Shown here piece by piece: positions 23,173-35,424 of a stretch of DNA of 64,000 nt. Origin of the DNA: Myxocyprinus asiaticus (taxonomy: Eukaryota > Chordata > Actinopteri > Cypriniformes > Catostomidae); contig NC_059348.1 of NCBI RefSeq assembly GCF_019703515.2, positions 19,735,656-19,799,655 of the forward strand, read 5' to 3'. Both the position numbers and the translations under genes were made by a program. The notes beneath the pieces are model-generated. The model searched no databases and had not been told where the DNA came from. It saw only the letters and a program-made list of their open reading frames with translations. The first letter of the stretch is position 1. Every line of letters begins with the position of its first letter.

Positions 23173-23177
23173 GAAAC

Positions 23178-23389
23178 TTACAATTATACAATCAATATAT
23201 TTTCTACTTTGGTTTTTAAAATACCAAATACTTAAATAAATCAGCCTATATATGTACTTTTTTTTAAAAAACACAGCACATTCAGATACTCATTTTATTT
23301 ATGAAAAAAAATATATATATATACATGAAACGTTGGGCAGACAAGGCAGGCAGGAACAGACACAGAAGCAGATAAAAATGATGATGAAG
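23178..23389. other. Spacer with (TA)n tract
   Basis: A short ATATATATATAT run lies near 23311-23322. Nothing else is recognised. Confidence 0.5.
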
Positions 23390-23906
23390 TGTTGTTAACC
23401 CAAGTGCAGTTTATTCCAATAAATCCAAACGTGAAATACACAGCGTGAATCCAAAACATAAAACAAAATGAAAACCTAAACATGAACTTGATCTAACTAT
23501 AAACATAAACAAGAACGAGAACTTGACTAATAAACTTGACTGAAACTAGACTTGACTGGAAAGGACTTGACTAGACTAGAAAATAACGTACTACACGCAA
23601 AATACCTGACAACCACAATGGCAAACATGAGGGCATAAAAATACAAGGACATTGGCAAACACATGACAGTCACAACCAACAACAAGACTACACTAATAAC
23701 AAGATAACAAGACTACTAAAACCTGAACCAATGAAAAGACAAGACTGATAACCAGACAATAAACCAATGAGAACAAGACACATGGGCATGAGGGAAACAG
23801 GATATCACATGACTAGACAAGGAAGTGAACTAATTTCACAATAAAAGACCTGAAAACATGAACATGTATCTAAACATGAAACAAATATACAAAAATACAT
23901 TACATA
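23390..23906 (-). repeat. Probable LTR of minus-strand retrotransposon A
   Basis: On the minus strand it is preceded by a purine-rich tract (GTAGAGGGGGATATG, complement of about 23907-23921), starts about TGTAATGTATTTTTG and ends near GGGTTAACAACA, the expected polypurine tract, TG start and CA end of a 3' LTR. An AATAAA-like signal lies before the GCACTTGGG text. No matching 5' LTR is found, so boundaries are approximate. Confidence 0.5.
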
Positions 23907-25058
23907 TCCCCCTCTACGGGCAGTTCCCGATGCCCAACAATAAACAAAAAACAAAGGTTTGTGAGGGAGCTAGGTAGGGGGGAACTAGGTGGCACTGCAG
24001 GTCACAAGGGATCCGGCGGACGGCTGGTAAACCATGGTAGACAAGGCATGACTACAGAAGGCCATGGCAGAGCAGGCGAAGGGCCCAGATACCAGCATGG
24101 ACCAGGAGACCAGGGCGGAGCTGATGGCCAGGGAAGTGGCTCCAGGAAGGGAGCGGGGTCCAGCGGTTTGGGTGACGGCTCCAGGAAGGGAGTGGGGTCT
24201 GGTGGCCTGGGAGAGGGTTCCAGGAAGGGAGCGGCATCCCGCACCTGGGAGGAGGCCTAAGGAAAGGGCCAGTGAGCCAGGACAGATCCAGTGGGCAGCC
24301 AGAGAACCCAGACCAACAGAGCAGATGGCCAGGGGGCCAGGACAGATCTTGGTGGGCAGCCAGAGAACCAAGCTTGACAAGGAAGATGGCTAGGGAGACA
24401 GGACAGATCCGGTGAGGAGCTAGGGACAGACCAGGCAGACAAGGAAGTGGGACTAGGGAGTGGTTTGAGTATAGCCTGGTCAAACTTATGGCCGGCCTCT
24501 ACAGCAGACTGGACAGACTGGTGGGATGCCACGGCAGGCTGGGCAGACTGAGCGCCGGATGCTGGGGGCTGGGCAGACTGAGTGCCGGATGCTGGGAATT
24601 GTAGGAGAACAGGCAAGGCGGAGGCCACTTGGGACTGGACAGACTGGACAGCAGCTGCTGAGAGCAGTAGGAGATTAGGCAGGGTGGCAGCCACTTGGAA
24701 CTGGACAGAATGAATGGCGACCACTGGGAACTGGATGGACTGGGTGGTGGCCATCGGACAGGGTTCAGCAGACTGGATGGCGACCGCCGGACAGGGGTCA
24801 GCAGACTGGAAGTAGTCTGCTGGGGACTGGACAGAATCACCGATGGTCACAGGGGACCGGAGAGGATTGTCGACAGCCACAGAGAAATGGACAGTGGCTC
24901 GGAGCGCTGGGAGTGACTGGGGAATGGCCTCCGTGGCTGGGAGCACTGCAGCAACTGGGGAACAGCCTCTGTGGCCGGGAGCGCTGCAGCGACTGGGGAA
25001 CGGCCTCCATGGCTGAGAACGCTGACAGCGGCAGGGGAACAGCCTCCGTCGCCCGAAA
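23907..25058 (-). pseudogene. Gag-like internal remnant of retrotransposon A
   Basis: Minus-strand low-complexity coding remnant. From 25058 down to about 24890 it carries copies of the same 39-bp unit found at 25790-26275 (ATEAVPQSL-type text). Then come Q-, S- and P-rich stretches (repeats of AVQSVQSQVAS-like and GTQSAQPPAS-like phrases), ending near the polypurine tract at 23907. The longest open frame covers 24257-25162. No protease, RT or integrase motif is visible. It looks like the 3' part of a gag-only element whose 5' part is missing at the join with element B at about 25058. Confidence 0.45.
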
Positions 25059-25494
25059 CACAAACCCGAAATCTCAGACTGAAGTGACCGAACCTCAGTA
25101 CAACTTGAAGACAGCTCGCGACCTGGGCGCACAGCGCAACACGAGCGTGATGCAAGGTGCACCCATGTTCACGAGAGACAGACATATTATTGATGCGAGT
25201 GCATTCTGCCAAGATGACATAAGCGTGATGCACCCACATCAATAACAGACAGACATGGAGCATGAGTGTCTGGATCCTGACACAGACCGAAACTGAACCA
25301 GACAGGAAGTCAGGATCCAGACACCATGCTCCCGACATGAAACAAGACAGACCGAAGAGCGCACAGTAGGGAATACAACTGAAACCACGCACTCACACAA
25401 AGACAGACAACAAAACACAAGACAGACATGGGACGATAATGCCACGGTCCCATCAGACCAAAACCCAGACTGACAGAGTGACAGGACCTTGACA
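25059..25494 (-). repeat. 3' LTR (partial) of retrotransposon B
   Basis: A direct repeat of 27865-28300, about 436 bp each and nearly collinear by eye (shared phrases include GGATCCAGACACC and GAACGATAATGCCACGG-like text). On the minus strand it starts TGTCAAGGTCC directly after a G-rich polypurine tract. It ends at about 25059 in CACAAACCCGAAATC-type text, where gag-like sequence of element A begins. Confidence 0.65.
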
Positions 25495-25516
25495 GTACCA
25501 ACCCCCCCCCCCCCCA
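25495..25516 (-). other. Polypurine tract of retrotransposon B
   Basis: The minus strand reads AATTTT, a run of about 14 G, then TTGGTAC immediately before the TG start of the LTR. This is the position where plus-strand priming occurs in LTR retrotransposons. Confidence 0.6.
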
Positions 25517-25789
25517 AAATTGGAATAACAAATACACAAGACAGACAAAACAAGCACTATCATAAAACAGAAAACACAAAGGGAGGGAAGGGAGGGAAAC
25601 CAGGGAGGGAACATAAGGAAAGGGGCAGGGTCCGGCAGCCTGGGGGGCCCTCAGGGCAGAGGGGACAGAGTACTGTGCAGCAGCTGCTGGACAGGGGTCA
25701 GATGACTGGGCGGCGGCTGCTGGACAGGGGTCAGGAGGGAACAGCTCAGGGGGCAGAGCTGTGGAAGGCTCAGGCACTGGCCACGGCAG

Positions 25790-26275
25790 GGGAACGGCCT
25801 CTGTGGCCGTGAACATTGGCAAAGACTGGGGAATGGTCTCCTTGGTTGTGAGCACAGGCAGTGACAGGGGAATGGCCTCCGTGGCCGGGGGCACTGGCAG
25901 TGACAGGGGAAGGGCCTTTGTGGCTCTGAGCACTGGCAGTGACTGGGGAACAGGCTCCGTGGCCGGGAGTGTTGACAGCGACTGGGGAACAGCCTCCTTG
26001 GCCAGGAGGGCTGGCAGCGACTGGGGAACTGCCTCCTTGGCTGGGAGCACTGGCAGCGACTGGGGAATGGCCTCCTTGGCCAGTAGCGCTGGCAGCGACT
26101 GGGGAACAGCCTCCATAGCCGGGAGCACTATCAGCGACTGGGGAACAGCCTCCATGGCCAGGAGCGTTGGCAGCAACTGGGGAACGGCCTCTGTGGCCGT
26201 GAGCGCTGGCAGTGACTGGGGAACGGACTCTGTGGCCATGGGCACTGGCAGGGGAACAAACTCCATGGCCGTGGA
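25790..26275 (-). repeat. 39-bp coding minisatellite (about 12 units)
   Basis: Tandem units of exactly or nearly 39 bp, for example GACTGGGGAACAGCCTCC followed by TTGGCCAGGAGGGCTGGCAGC. The length is a multiple of three, and on the minus strand the array stays open as a 13-residue repeat of AKEAVPQSLPALL type over roughly 160 codons. Other frames are also open through the array, because a 39-bp unit without stops is open in every copy. A shorter block of the same unit is at 24890-25058. Confidence 0.85.
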
Positions 26276-26825
26276 GTAGGTGCCCACTTCCTCCTCCTCC
26301 TCCTCCAGGTGGAGGGAATTACTGTTACTGTGACATCTTCCACCTCCTGGCAGTCAGGAGCAGGAACAGCCGCCATCTCCAGGTGGTCAGCAGTGGTGGA
26401 CTTGGCCGATGGTCTGGGCTTCTCTTTCCACTTCCTCCTTTGAGGTGCGGGGGCAATGGCTGAGGCGTCCACCTCCGTGTGGGGAGTGCCCTCATCCTTG
26501 GGTTGGGATGAGGATGGGAAGTCTCCCGAGGCACCAGCTGTGATAACTTCCTCCCATTTAAGGGCTTGCCTGACTGCCTCGAGAAAGTACTCATCCTCAC
26601 CCCGTTCTGGGACACAAGATCTAATAGGTTCATTCAGACCTGCCCAAAAAAGATCAGTTAGGCAGGTCTGATTGTATCCCAGACCTGAGGACAATGACAA
26701 AAACTCTACGGCATATCCCCACAAGGACTTGTCCTCCTGCCTCACCCCGCACAGCCTCTTACCATGCTCTGTATGCTGGTGAGCAGGAGAACCAGTGAAG
26801 AAGAAAAAAACTCTGCTGAGTCCAT
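26131..26825 (-). pseudogene. Gag-like ORF of retrotransposon B
   Basis: The likely start is the ATG at 26825-26823 (MDSAEFFSSL), just after a probable LTR end at 26849. A frameshift or stop near 26742 separates this from the frame MRQEDKSLWGYAVEFLSLSS, followed by GYNQTCLTDLFWAGLNEPIR. The pattern (tryptophan/tyrosine-aliphatic, then F-W-x-GLN) resembles capsid-type gag of fish LTR elements. It continues into a basic, proline-rich linker and then the 39-bp repeat region. No CCHC zinc knuckle, protease or RT follows. It is a gag-only, probably non-autonomous element. The family identity is inference. Confidence 0.55.
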
Positions 26826-26848
26826 CTTGGCCAGTTCGTTCTGTCAGA

Positions 26849-28300
26849 GAATATCACGATTTCTGAGAATGACAGAGGCTAAAGACAGTTTGAGTGCAGA
26901 GACTCAAAAATCAAGGAATTTATTTAAATACAAAAATGAATCAAAAACAAACCAAAACTCCCACAGAGAGGAAAACAAAAATAAACAACACCGTAGGGGA
27001 AAACGAATAATCCAGGGCTGGGGCAAAGGGTAACGGGGTATCAGGACTGACTGGACTGAACAGGAACAGGGCTGATAAACAGGACCAACATGAACAAGAC
27101 CAACAAACAAGACCAACTGGAACACACAAGACTGGAAACAAAACAAACTGGCACTGGACAGCAAACACGAGGAGACTAAAATAGAGAGAGAAATCAACAG
27201 GTTAACAAGACAGGGCAGGTGTGACTAATAAACTAATAATGGGCAAACAAGGAGGTGGGGTATGAAGTAAGGCATAGAGACAAGCAACAATACAGAAACA
27301 AAACAAAGCCACGTGCTCTCACAAGACAACAAAATACCCGAATGGCATGAGCGCACATCGCCAAGACAATAAAGCAATATACGCCCATGCCAACTGACAA
27401 ACAAGAGAGAGAATGCGTAGCAACACCAAACAAAGCGATGCAATGCATTCTCAGTCTAAATGAAACCAGAGCATACATTATGAGGTTAATGACACACAAT
27501 GCACGCAACAGGCGACAAAAACAAGACAGGACACCTGTGCGAGAGTTTGGCCACACACAAACCCGAAATCTCAGACCGAAGTGACCGAACCTCAGCACAA
27601 TGTGAATACAGCTTAGCCACGTGCTCTCACAAGACAACAAAACACCCGAATGGCATGAGTGCACATCGCCAAGACAATAAGGCGATATAAGCCCATGCCA
27701 ACCGACAAACAAGATGAGAGAATGCGTAGCAACACCAAACAAAGCGATGCCACGCATTCTCAGTCTAAACGAAACCAGTGTGTTCATTATGAGGCTAACG
27801 ACACATGATGCATACAACAGGCGACAAAAACAAGACAGGACACCTGTGCGAGAGTTCGGCCACACACAAACCCGAAATCTCAGACGGAAGTGACTGAACC
27901 TCAGCACAATGTGAAGACAGCTTGCAACCTGGGCGTGCAGCGCAACGCGAGGCGCACCCGTGTTCGCGAGAGACAGACACACTATTGACGAGTGCATGCT
28001 GTAAAGATGATATAAGCGCGATGCACCCACATCAATACAGACAGACATGGAGCATGAGTGTCCGGATCCGAAACTGAACACAGACCAAAACTGAACAAGA
28101 CAGGAAGTCGGGATCCAGACACCGTGCTCCCGACATGAAACAAGACAGACCGAAGAGTGCACGGCAGGGAATACTACTGAAACCGCGCACTTTCACAAAG
28201 ACAGACAAAAAAAAAAAAAAAACACGAGACAGACATGGAACGATAATGCCACGGTCCCGTCAGACCAAAATTCAGACTGACAGAGTGCAGGACCGTGACA
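26849..28300 (-). repeat. 5' LTR region of retrotransposon B with a 308-bp tandem duplication
   Basis: On the minus strand it begins TGTCACGGTCCTG at 28300 and ends near TATTCTCTGACA at 26849; the R/U5-like text AAATAAATTCCTTG and GAGTCTCTGCAC lies near 26885-26925. Segments 27308-27615 and 27616-27922 are tandem copies with a 308-bp period. The 27865-28300 part is repeated at 25059-25494. The 1.45-kb length depends on both inferred edges. The spans containing long chance frames are not genes. Confidence 0.55.
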
Positions 28301-29584
28301 TTTATGTATTTATTAATGTGAGCGATTAATACATTTGGAATGATTTAATCACAATCATTTCTTTAATCAAAATAATTTATTAATGTATTCAGCTAATGAG
28401 CTATTTTCTTCTACAAATTTTCATTTAAATAGAAATTAAAAGCACTTAATTGACACACATGCCTTGCATTTATTTGTTTGTTTATATTTAATATAAAACC
28501 ATAATTGTGGCTATAATATTTTATTGGAAATATGTTGGTTATGGGAATGCGATTACTTCCTGGTTTCCATTGGACCAAAAGCCCTCTATCTGAGGTTGCT
28601 CGTGCAACGTACAAGAAGTAGCACCCCAGGACAAGCTAAATGCATTTAAATTTATGCAAAAATGTCTGGTGGGAGACTGCAGTTGTTAGTAAGTCATCAG
28701 AATGGAGTCTATTTTAGGGTACTGGAGCATTCAGTAATAACATATCCATTTCCATTATGTTGACTGATGTGCTTACATATGCAAGCTGACATCCAAAAAT
28801 TCCCCATCCCTAAATTTTACTTTGTCTTACACTGTGTCTTAACCAGGCATGATGCGATTCCAGTGACAATCAATTGGTCTTCACAATGAATGTGATGCAT
28901 ACATGGCGTTACTCAATAACAGCTGAACAGAACATAGTTGATGTTTAATATATTGATATCCATGTTGTATCTTAGCATATGGTGTCAATAGCATATGTTC
29001 AATTCAAGATTCTGGTCACCAGCCTGGGATGCCAATTAGTTGGTTTTGCCAGCAACATAACTTTCTTGGTCAACCAGCATCAAATATATTTTCAGTTAAT
29101 AAATAACAGAAATAACTTGCATTTGAGCAGCATAGAGATCAGGTTGCTCATGAATCTGAGATGCAAATTCACATTCATTATTTGAAATGTGACCAATGAA
29201 AGCTTACAGTTACATCTCTATCTCTCTCTGTCTGAGATATCTGCTCATTCCACAGAATCTGCTCTTATCTCTTCATCTGCAAAATGAAGAGGAAGTGTAC
29301 AACCTCCCACAACATATTCACTGTCTGCAGGTCTGACTCCTCTGTGCTTAGGGCCACACAGAGTGTGCTGGGCCCCTTCCTTCACTTAGCAACCAACAGA
29401 AGGTCCTGATATGGATTTCAGTCCACAGAGTGATTTGTGACCTCCTTCACGGGCTCAGGTGGAGACCACCAGGTGAAGAAGACAGAGATAGACAGACAGA
29501 GGCACATGGGCAGATAGATGTGAAATGGGAAGGGCAGTGGTGCAAATCAGAATATAATGACTGGATTGTTCGCTGATATATGTT

Positions 29585-29617
<33 letters not shown>

Positions 29618-29743
29618 ATGCCTTTAATAAGAATATAAAAAGATAAAAAGTTATAATATTACAAAAGTTAAATTCTACAGGGCTTAAAGTACTGGTGAAG
29701 TACAGGGGAACAGGCCCCCCATCAAGTAAAAAAGTGTATCCTT
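28301..29743. other. Non-coding stretch with a poly-T run
   Basis: A run of about 32 T lies near 29585-29616. No gene is seen. Confidence 0.5.
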
Positions 29744-30011
29744 AGGGGCTGTTCAGATCGAATGTGCTATTGCACTAAAATAATAAATAAATAAATAAAT
29801 AGAAAAGAAAAGAAACAAATAGGAGCGCAACAAATAGAAAAGAAAACAGGTGTCTCGATATGCATTTTTAAAAGTGGAAGTTCTTTTTAACTTGACATGG
29901 CATCTTAAAAACATGATGCTCATGTATGGTACAACGATCAAAGAAGTTCTTCTGGTACATGTTTACATTCTGTAGATGGATGCATATCACTTTCGGTGTG
30001 AACAGCCCCTT
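29744..30011. mobile_element. Small MITE with AGGGGCTGTTCA termini
   Basis: The left AGGGGCTGTTCAGATCGAA and right TTCGGTGTGAACAGCCCCT are inverted repeats of about 19 bp, next to TTA on each side. The 268-bp interior is non-coding. TTA or TWA flanks would suit a Harbinger-type element, but this is not proven. Confidence 0.7.
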
Positions 30012-31359
30012 ATTATGTAGGCCTTATGAGCCTTCTCCCCCAGGAGATTTTTGTTTGTTTGTTTGTTTTTTACATGAGGCAAATAATAATAATAATCCAC
30101 TATACTAATGTCAATTCTATCATTCAGCTATTTTGACAGTTTAGACGAATGCAGCACTGTCAAATTACTGTTTGTCAGAAGTTTGGACAGTTATAGAAAC
30201 TTTTTTTCTTTCTTTTTTTATATTGTAAACAGCAGTGTATTTATGGCTTTTAGAATAAACATGTCTTTGTTTGAATACTGAATATACCGCACAGAAGTTT
30301 ATGTTATTCTTATATTATTTAGCGGGGTCCCATATCAACAAGCTGCAAATGACCACAGCACAGCTGACCGGTTGTTCATTTTATGATTCCCAGTATTGTC
30401 CAGTACAAGGAAAGCTCATTTTAGCTCTGTGCATAGGCTGCATGTGTTCGTCCAAACCAGAAGGCCTCAAATACACCTCATTCCTGGATCCAACTAGCAC
30501 AGAGGCCTTTTGGAACTCTGCAACCACAGCAATACTCTTAAAGGTAACATTTAATTGCCATTCGGACCTTTATTATAAACAGAACCATTGTGCTAAATTT
30601 ACTGTAAGCTGTTAATGTTCTAACTTAAAACAAAATGCACAGAAGACTGTGGCCACTAGTGGTATAATTAGAGTCAGTATGTAGTTTTCAAAATAACTGT
30701 GGTAAAAAAGACATGGTGTCCTTTTTATATCTTATTTTTTTCTGCCAATGAGATGGTTGAGCCAAAAAATGCAAATACAGGCCATCTATTTATGGCTGTA
30801 CGGAGCTAGCAAAAAGGGCTGATTCCGTAAACAGAGGCTGGTGTTTATCCTACTCAGTGACAGGCAGATATGTGGAAAGATCTAGAATTAGGCAGCTGAC
30901 CTGAAGGGATGAAGAGAAAGTAGTTTAACACATCCAGGTTTTTCCCAGAGAACGCGGTTTATTGTGGTCATGTAAATGCTAAAACAGTGTTGTTACAGGT
31001 TTTTGAGGAGTGCGCATGTGCATGAACAGACCGGATATCAAATGTCATAGGATAGAGCCCAACAACATGCCAACACAGCAGAAAGAATTCAACATTTCTG
31101 GAAATACAGTGGGAAAATAACATACACTATGAAATACACCCATTTCCAAACACCAATGTAAAATATCAACATCCCTCATGTCCGCATATTTAAGAGGGAA
31201 ACCCCGCTACTGCAACACAATTCAGCTTCAGGTCACGATAGAAAGTGAAGAAAACAAACACAGCAACAACTCTGGAATATCTGGAAATAAAGCAAAGGAA
31301 CAGAAAATAAAATAGCGAAGTTTTCCTCGGATCCCATGTTTGTTATTCAGACAAGTGTC
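30012..31359. other. Non-coding stretch with one unassigned frame
   Basis: A 114-codon frame at 30271-30615 has no recognisable domain. It lies between an AG and a GT dinucleotide that could be splice-like, but there is no other support. Confidence 0.4.
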
Positions 31360-32988
31360 ACAAGGAAATTATGTCGATGTGGAGAAAGCTGTTCCTACTA
31401 GGACTTATTTAAAGTTCAACAATGACAAACCGTGGTTTACAGCAGAGCTCAGGCAGCTTCGTCAGGCCAAAGAGGATGCTTACAGGGGTGGGGATAAAGT
31501 CTTGTACAATCAGGCCAGGAACACACTGAAAAGGGAAATCTGATTGGCTAAAAGAAGATACTCTGAGAAGCTGAAAAACAAGTTTTCAGCTAACGACCCT
31601 GTATCAGTGTGGAGTGGCATGAAACAACTCACAAATTACAGAACTCCTTCCCCCAACCCTGTAGGGAACCAACAACTGGCTGATGACCTGAATGTGTTCT
31701 ACTGCAGATTTGAAAGGCCCAATCTCACACCCCACACCCACTCTGACCTTCACTTCACACAAACACCAACACCTCCTGCAACCCCCCTCCTGTTACTCAA
31801 CCTGCACGTAAGATCTGTGAAGATGATGTGAGCCGCGTCTTTTGGAAACAAAAGACGAGGAAGGCTTCAGGTCCAGATGGCATCTCACCAGTGTGTCTTT
31901 GATCCTGTACTAACCAGCTGGCCCCCATCTTCACACAGATCTACAATAGATCACTGGAGCAGTGTGAAGTCCCATGCTGCTTCAAATGCTCAATCATTAT
32001 TCCTGTCCCAAAGAAACCAAAAATCACAGGACTTAATGACTACGGACCTGTCGCCCTGACATCTGTGGTCATGAAATCATTTGAGAGACTGGTGTTGGCC
32101 CACCTGAAGAACATTACTGGACCCTTTCTAGATCCCCTTCAATTTGCTTATCGAGCAAACAGGTCTGTGGATGATGCAGTCAACATATGATTGCATCATA
32201 TCCTGCAACATCTGGACAGACCAGGGACATATGCAAGGATCCTTTTTGTGGACTTCAGTTCAGCTTTCAACAGCATCATCCCAGCTATACTCCAGAATAA
32301 ATTACACCAACTTTCTGTTCCCATGTCTATCTGTCAGTGGATTACCAGCTTTCTGATGGACAGGCAGCAGCTTGTGAGACAGGGGAAACTCACTTCTAGC
32401 ACCTGTACAATCAGCACTGGTGCCCCCCAGGGATGTGTGCTCTCCCCACTAGTCTTCTCCCTCTACACCAATGACTGCATTGCCAAGGACCCCTCTGTCA
32501 AGCTCCTGAAGTTTGCAGACGACACCACTGTCATCGGCCTCATCCGAGATGATGATGAGTCTGCATACAGAAGGGAGTTTGAACAGCTGGCTGTCTGGTG
32601 CAGTCAAAACAACCTTGAGCTGAACATGCTCAAAACGGTGGAGATCATTGTGGACTTTAGGAGAAACACCCCAACACTGACCCCCCTCACCATTCTAAAC
32701 AGCACTGTGGCAGCAGTGGAGTCATTCAGGTTCCTGGGCACTACCATCTCACAGGACCTGAAGTGGGAGACCCACATTGACTCCATTATGAAAAAGGCCC
32801 AGCAGAGGTTGTTCTTCCTTCAACAGCTGAGGAAGTTCAACCTGCCACAGGCGCTGCTGATACAGTTTTACTCAGCAGTCATTGAGTCTGTCCTCTGCAC
32901 TTCAATAACTGTCTGGTTTGGTTCAGCTACGAAATCAGACATCAGAAGACTACAAAGGACAGTTCGGACTGCTGAGGCTCAATTTGTG
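31360..32988 (+). mobile_element. L2-clade LINE, 5'- and 3'-truncated
   Basis: It starts in the linker after the endonuclease domain and runs through the RT domain. It ends near QRTVRTAE, where unrelated sequence follows. The endonuclease and 3' UTR are absent. The minus-strand fragment at 44366-44872 belongs to the same subfamily and overlaps its last 200 bp at high similarity. Confidence 0.85.
31360..32988 (+). pseudogene. L2 ORF2 reverse transcriptase, broken
   Basis: Reading order: FNNDKPWFTAELRQLRQAKE (linker), RKASGPDGIS (RT block 1), LNDYGPVALTSV (block 2), FVDFSSAFNSIIP (block A), [20 protein letters not shown] (block B) and the catalytic FADDTTVIGLI (block C) at about 32509-32541, then the FLGTTIS and QQRLFFLQQLRKFN thumb motifs. 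Stops at 31541-31543, after GISPVCL near 31900 and at 32187-32189, plus a frameshift near 31829, break the frame. The longest intact piece is 32191-33024, whose last residues are not L2. It is an inactive copy. Confidence 0.9.
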
Positions 32989-34134
32989 CAGTTGTTGGCT
33001 GCTATAACAACTCAAAGTAGTTAATGATAGCAACATAACTAACCTCGGACCATCAATTCATGTCATCTACACATTCAGGTGAGGCACTGTAAAAAAAAAA
33101 AAAAAAAAAATCTCAACTGACTGGTTGTTGTATTTGCTTGTTTTTATTACTGGGGGGTTACCCCCCCCCCCCTGGAATCTAAGCCCTGTCTGAGTAGCAC
33201 CTTGTGGATCAACATATGGCACTTTAGTTTCCAAACTCTTATTTGGAGAAGGCCAACATTACTTAATGTATAAAGAACTTTTTAAAATTCATTTAGAAAG
33301 GCCTTTCCATTAGTGTTTAATGTTTTAGGTAAGTGGTTGGGGTCTGTCATTGTTATGGATTCCCTGGAATAATTTGGGTAGTCTGAGAGAGGTTACACAT
33401 GTTTGATGTTTAGGATAAAGCAAATGAACTGTGGTAAGAAGGGCCTCACCCCTCTATAACCTCACAGAACCACCTAAAATATACTCCAAGATAAAAGGAC
33501 AAGGTAGACAACTTCTTGACTTAATATTAAATACACTGAGACTCCCCACCACATCCCACAATTTTACATCGATATAGTTCATATGGTCACATCGCCATTG
33601 TGTGCTGCATGTGAACTGCTGATCCCCATCTTGTACGACCCTGTCCTTAAATCCATTTTAAGAACATGACTAACTCCACAAGCAATCCCACACTCTAATT
33701 GTAACTGTAGTCTAAATATATTGCACATGTTTAGATGCTATCACATCAATGCGAAGCCAGGGGTGGGTGGGGGGGGGGGGGGTGTTCTGATGGCCGCTGT
33801 TGTTTAAGAGATAATGCAGCAGATATATCTGTCTGTGTATTCAAGGTATGCATGTTGAAATCTGGGCTGTGCTTGTTTTTGTATGATTTGTGTCAAGGGT
33901 GGCAGTATCTTGATTGAGTCTCTGATAATGTTCTTATTATTATTCCAAAAAAGCTTAATTACTGAGCAACAGACTGCAAGAACTACAACTGATGCATTAC
34001 AGCCATTAAAGTATTAAGACTGTATGTTTTATAAAATGGACAGCATGGAAGCCATGTTGGAAGCCATTGTAAAATACTCAATATACAGTACACACACACA
34101 CACACATCTGGCAGCTCAATAGTTCATTTCCATA
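32989..34134. other. Non-coding stretch with homopolymer runs
   Basis: An A run lies near 33091-33110, a C run near 33162-33173 and a G run near 33770-33782. No gene is recognised. Confidence 0.5.
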
Positions 34135-34668
34135 TTAAAGGAATGTTTTGGGTTCAATAAAAGTTAAGCTCAATCGACAGCATTATGGCATAATTTTAAC
34201 TTGTCCTTCATTTATTTAAAAAAGAAGCAAAATTGTTGGTAACAGCAAGGCACTTACTGTAAGTAGAAGTGAATGGGGCTAATCCATAAATGTTGAAATA
34301 CACACTGTAAAGTCACAAGTATAGCCACAAGACGTAAACATCATACGTGTTAACATGATTGTAATGTTATAATTCAGGGATTTACTCGCATTATGGCATT
34401 TACCAGATTACAATGTTTTCCAGCATTACTTCGTAATGACAACAAAGTTGTATTATTGTATAAAACTTTACACAGATAAGGTTTGGAAGCATTTTATCAG
34501 ACTAAAATAATGTTAACACAAATAATGTTTACATCTTATGGCTGTACTGTACTTTTGAAACTGTAAATTATAATGTTAAAGGACTGGTTCCATTCACTTC
34601 CATTGAAAGTGCTGTACTGTAAACATTATTGTTTATTTGTTTATTTAGTTCATATAAACAAGGAGTGA

Positions 34669-34744
<76 letters not shown>

Positions 34745-34776
34745 AGCTTAACTTTTAAACACGGAACATTCCTTAA
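34135..34776. mobile_element. MITE with AAGGAATG termini
   Basis: The left end AAGGAATGTTTTGGGTTCAA with AAGTTAAGCTCAAT and the right end ATTGAGCTTAACTTTT with GGAACATTCCTT are inverted repeats of about 38 bp. TTAA occurs at both edges (34135-34138 and 34773-34776), so a TTAA target is possible. An (AT)n microsatellite occupies 34672-34742. The interior is non-coding. Confidence 0.75.
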
Positions 34777-35424
34777 ATGCACCAAGTTTCTTCATTGCGT
34801 GGCAGCTGTAAACAGCCTGTGGGAATAAACTATGTTCCTTGGTAAAAGAAATGTTTATTCTGATTATTATTAATAATAATTTGAACATGTGAACATTTGA
34901 ACATTGGTGTCATGTTTATCAAATTGCTTTTGGCCACGTATTACAAAAGTAATAAGACACACAAAGTCATGCGTTACAGTTATTTTACTGCGGTTAAGGG
35001 TCCTCTGAAGCCACACAATAGTTTCAAATGATGAACACACCAAAGATTACTGTATGTCGTTACACTCCAAAAAATATATTAGCCTATTTTTAATATTTAT
35101 GGATTTCATAACAAATTTCAATTTCCATAAAATTTAATTGTGTAATGTTTAGCAAAACTAAATTAATGAAACTTAAAATATTTATTATTATTTTTTATAT
35201 AGGTTACTCAATTGAATTTGATGGAATTTTGTTATGAAATAAAGAAATGTGTGAATCTTAAAATGTAATTATTTTAGTGTATTCACCAGAAAACTGTCCC
35301 TCGGCTGTAGCTCTGAAATCTCACACGCGCTTGTGCATATTCAAACTTGGTGAGTAAAGATACATTAAGCCAAACAGCATTTGTTCTTGCATACTGTATC
35401 TCCAAACCAAATAAGTTTGCAAAT
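34777..35424. other. Non-coding stretch, no gene seen
   Basis: AT-rich, with no domain-bearing frame. Confidence 0.5.

Noticed and set aside
24257..25162. 301-codon minus-strand open frame
   Set aside because: Low-complexity and partly made of the 39-bp minisatellite and LTR sequence; treated as part of the retrotransposon A/B remnants, not a gene.
25761..26279. 172-codon plus-strand repeat protein (SDWGTASVAGS type)
   Set aside because: It is the opposite-strand reading of the 39-bp minisatellite. The minus-strand reading continues from the gag-like segment and is preferred.
27233..28162. 309-codon minus-strand open frame
   Set aside because: It lies wholly within the LTR region with its 308-bp tandem duplication; the repeated protein text is a by-product of the duplicated DNA.
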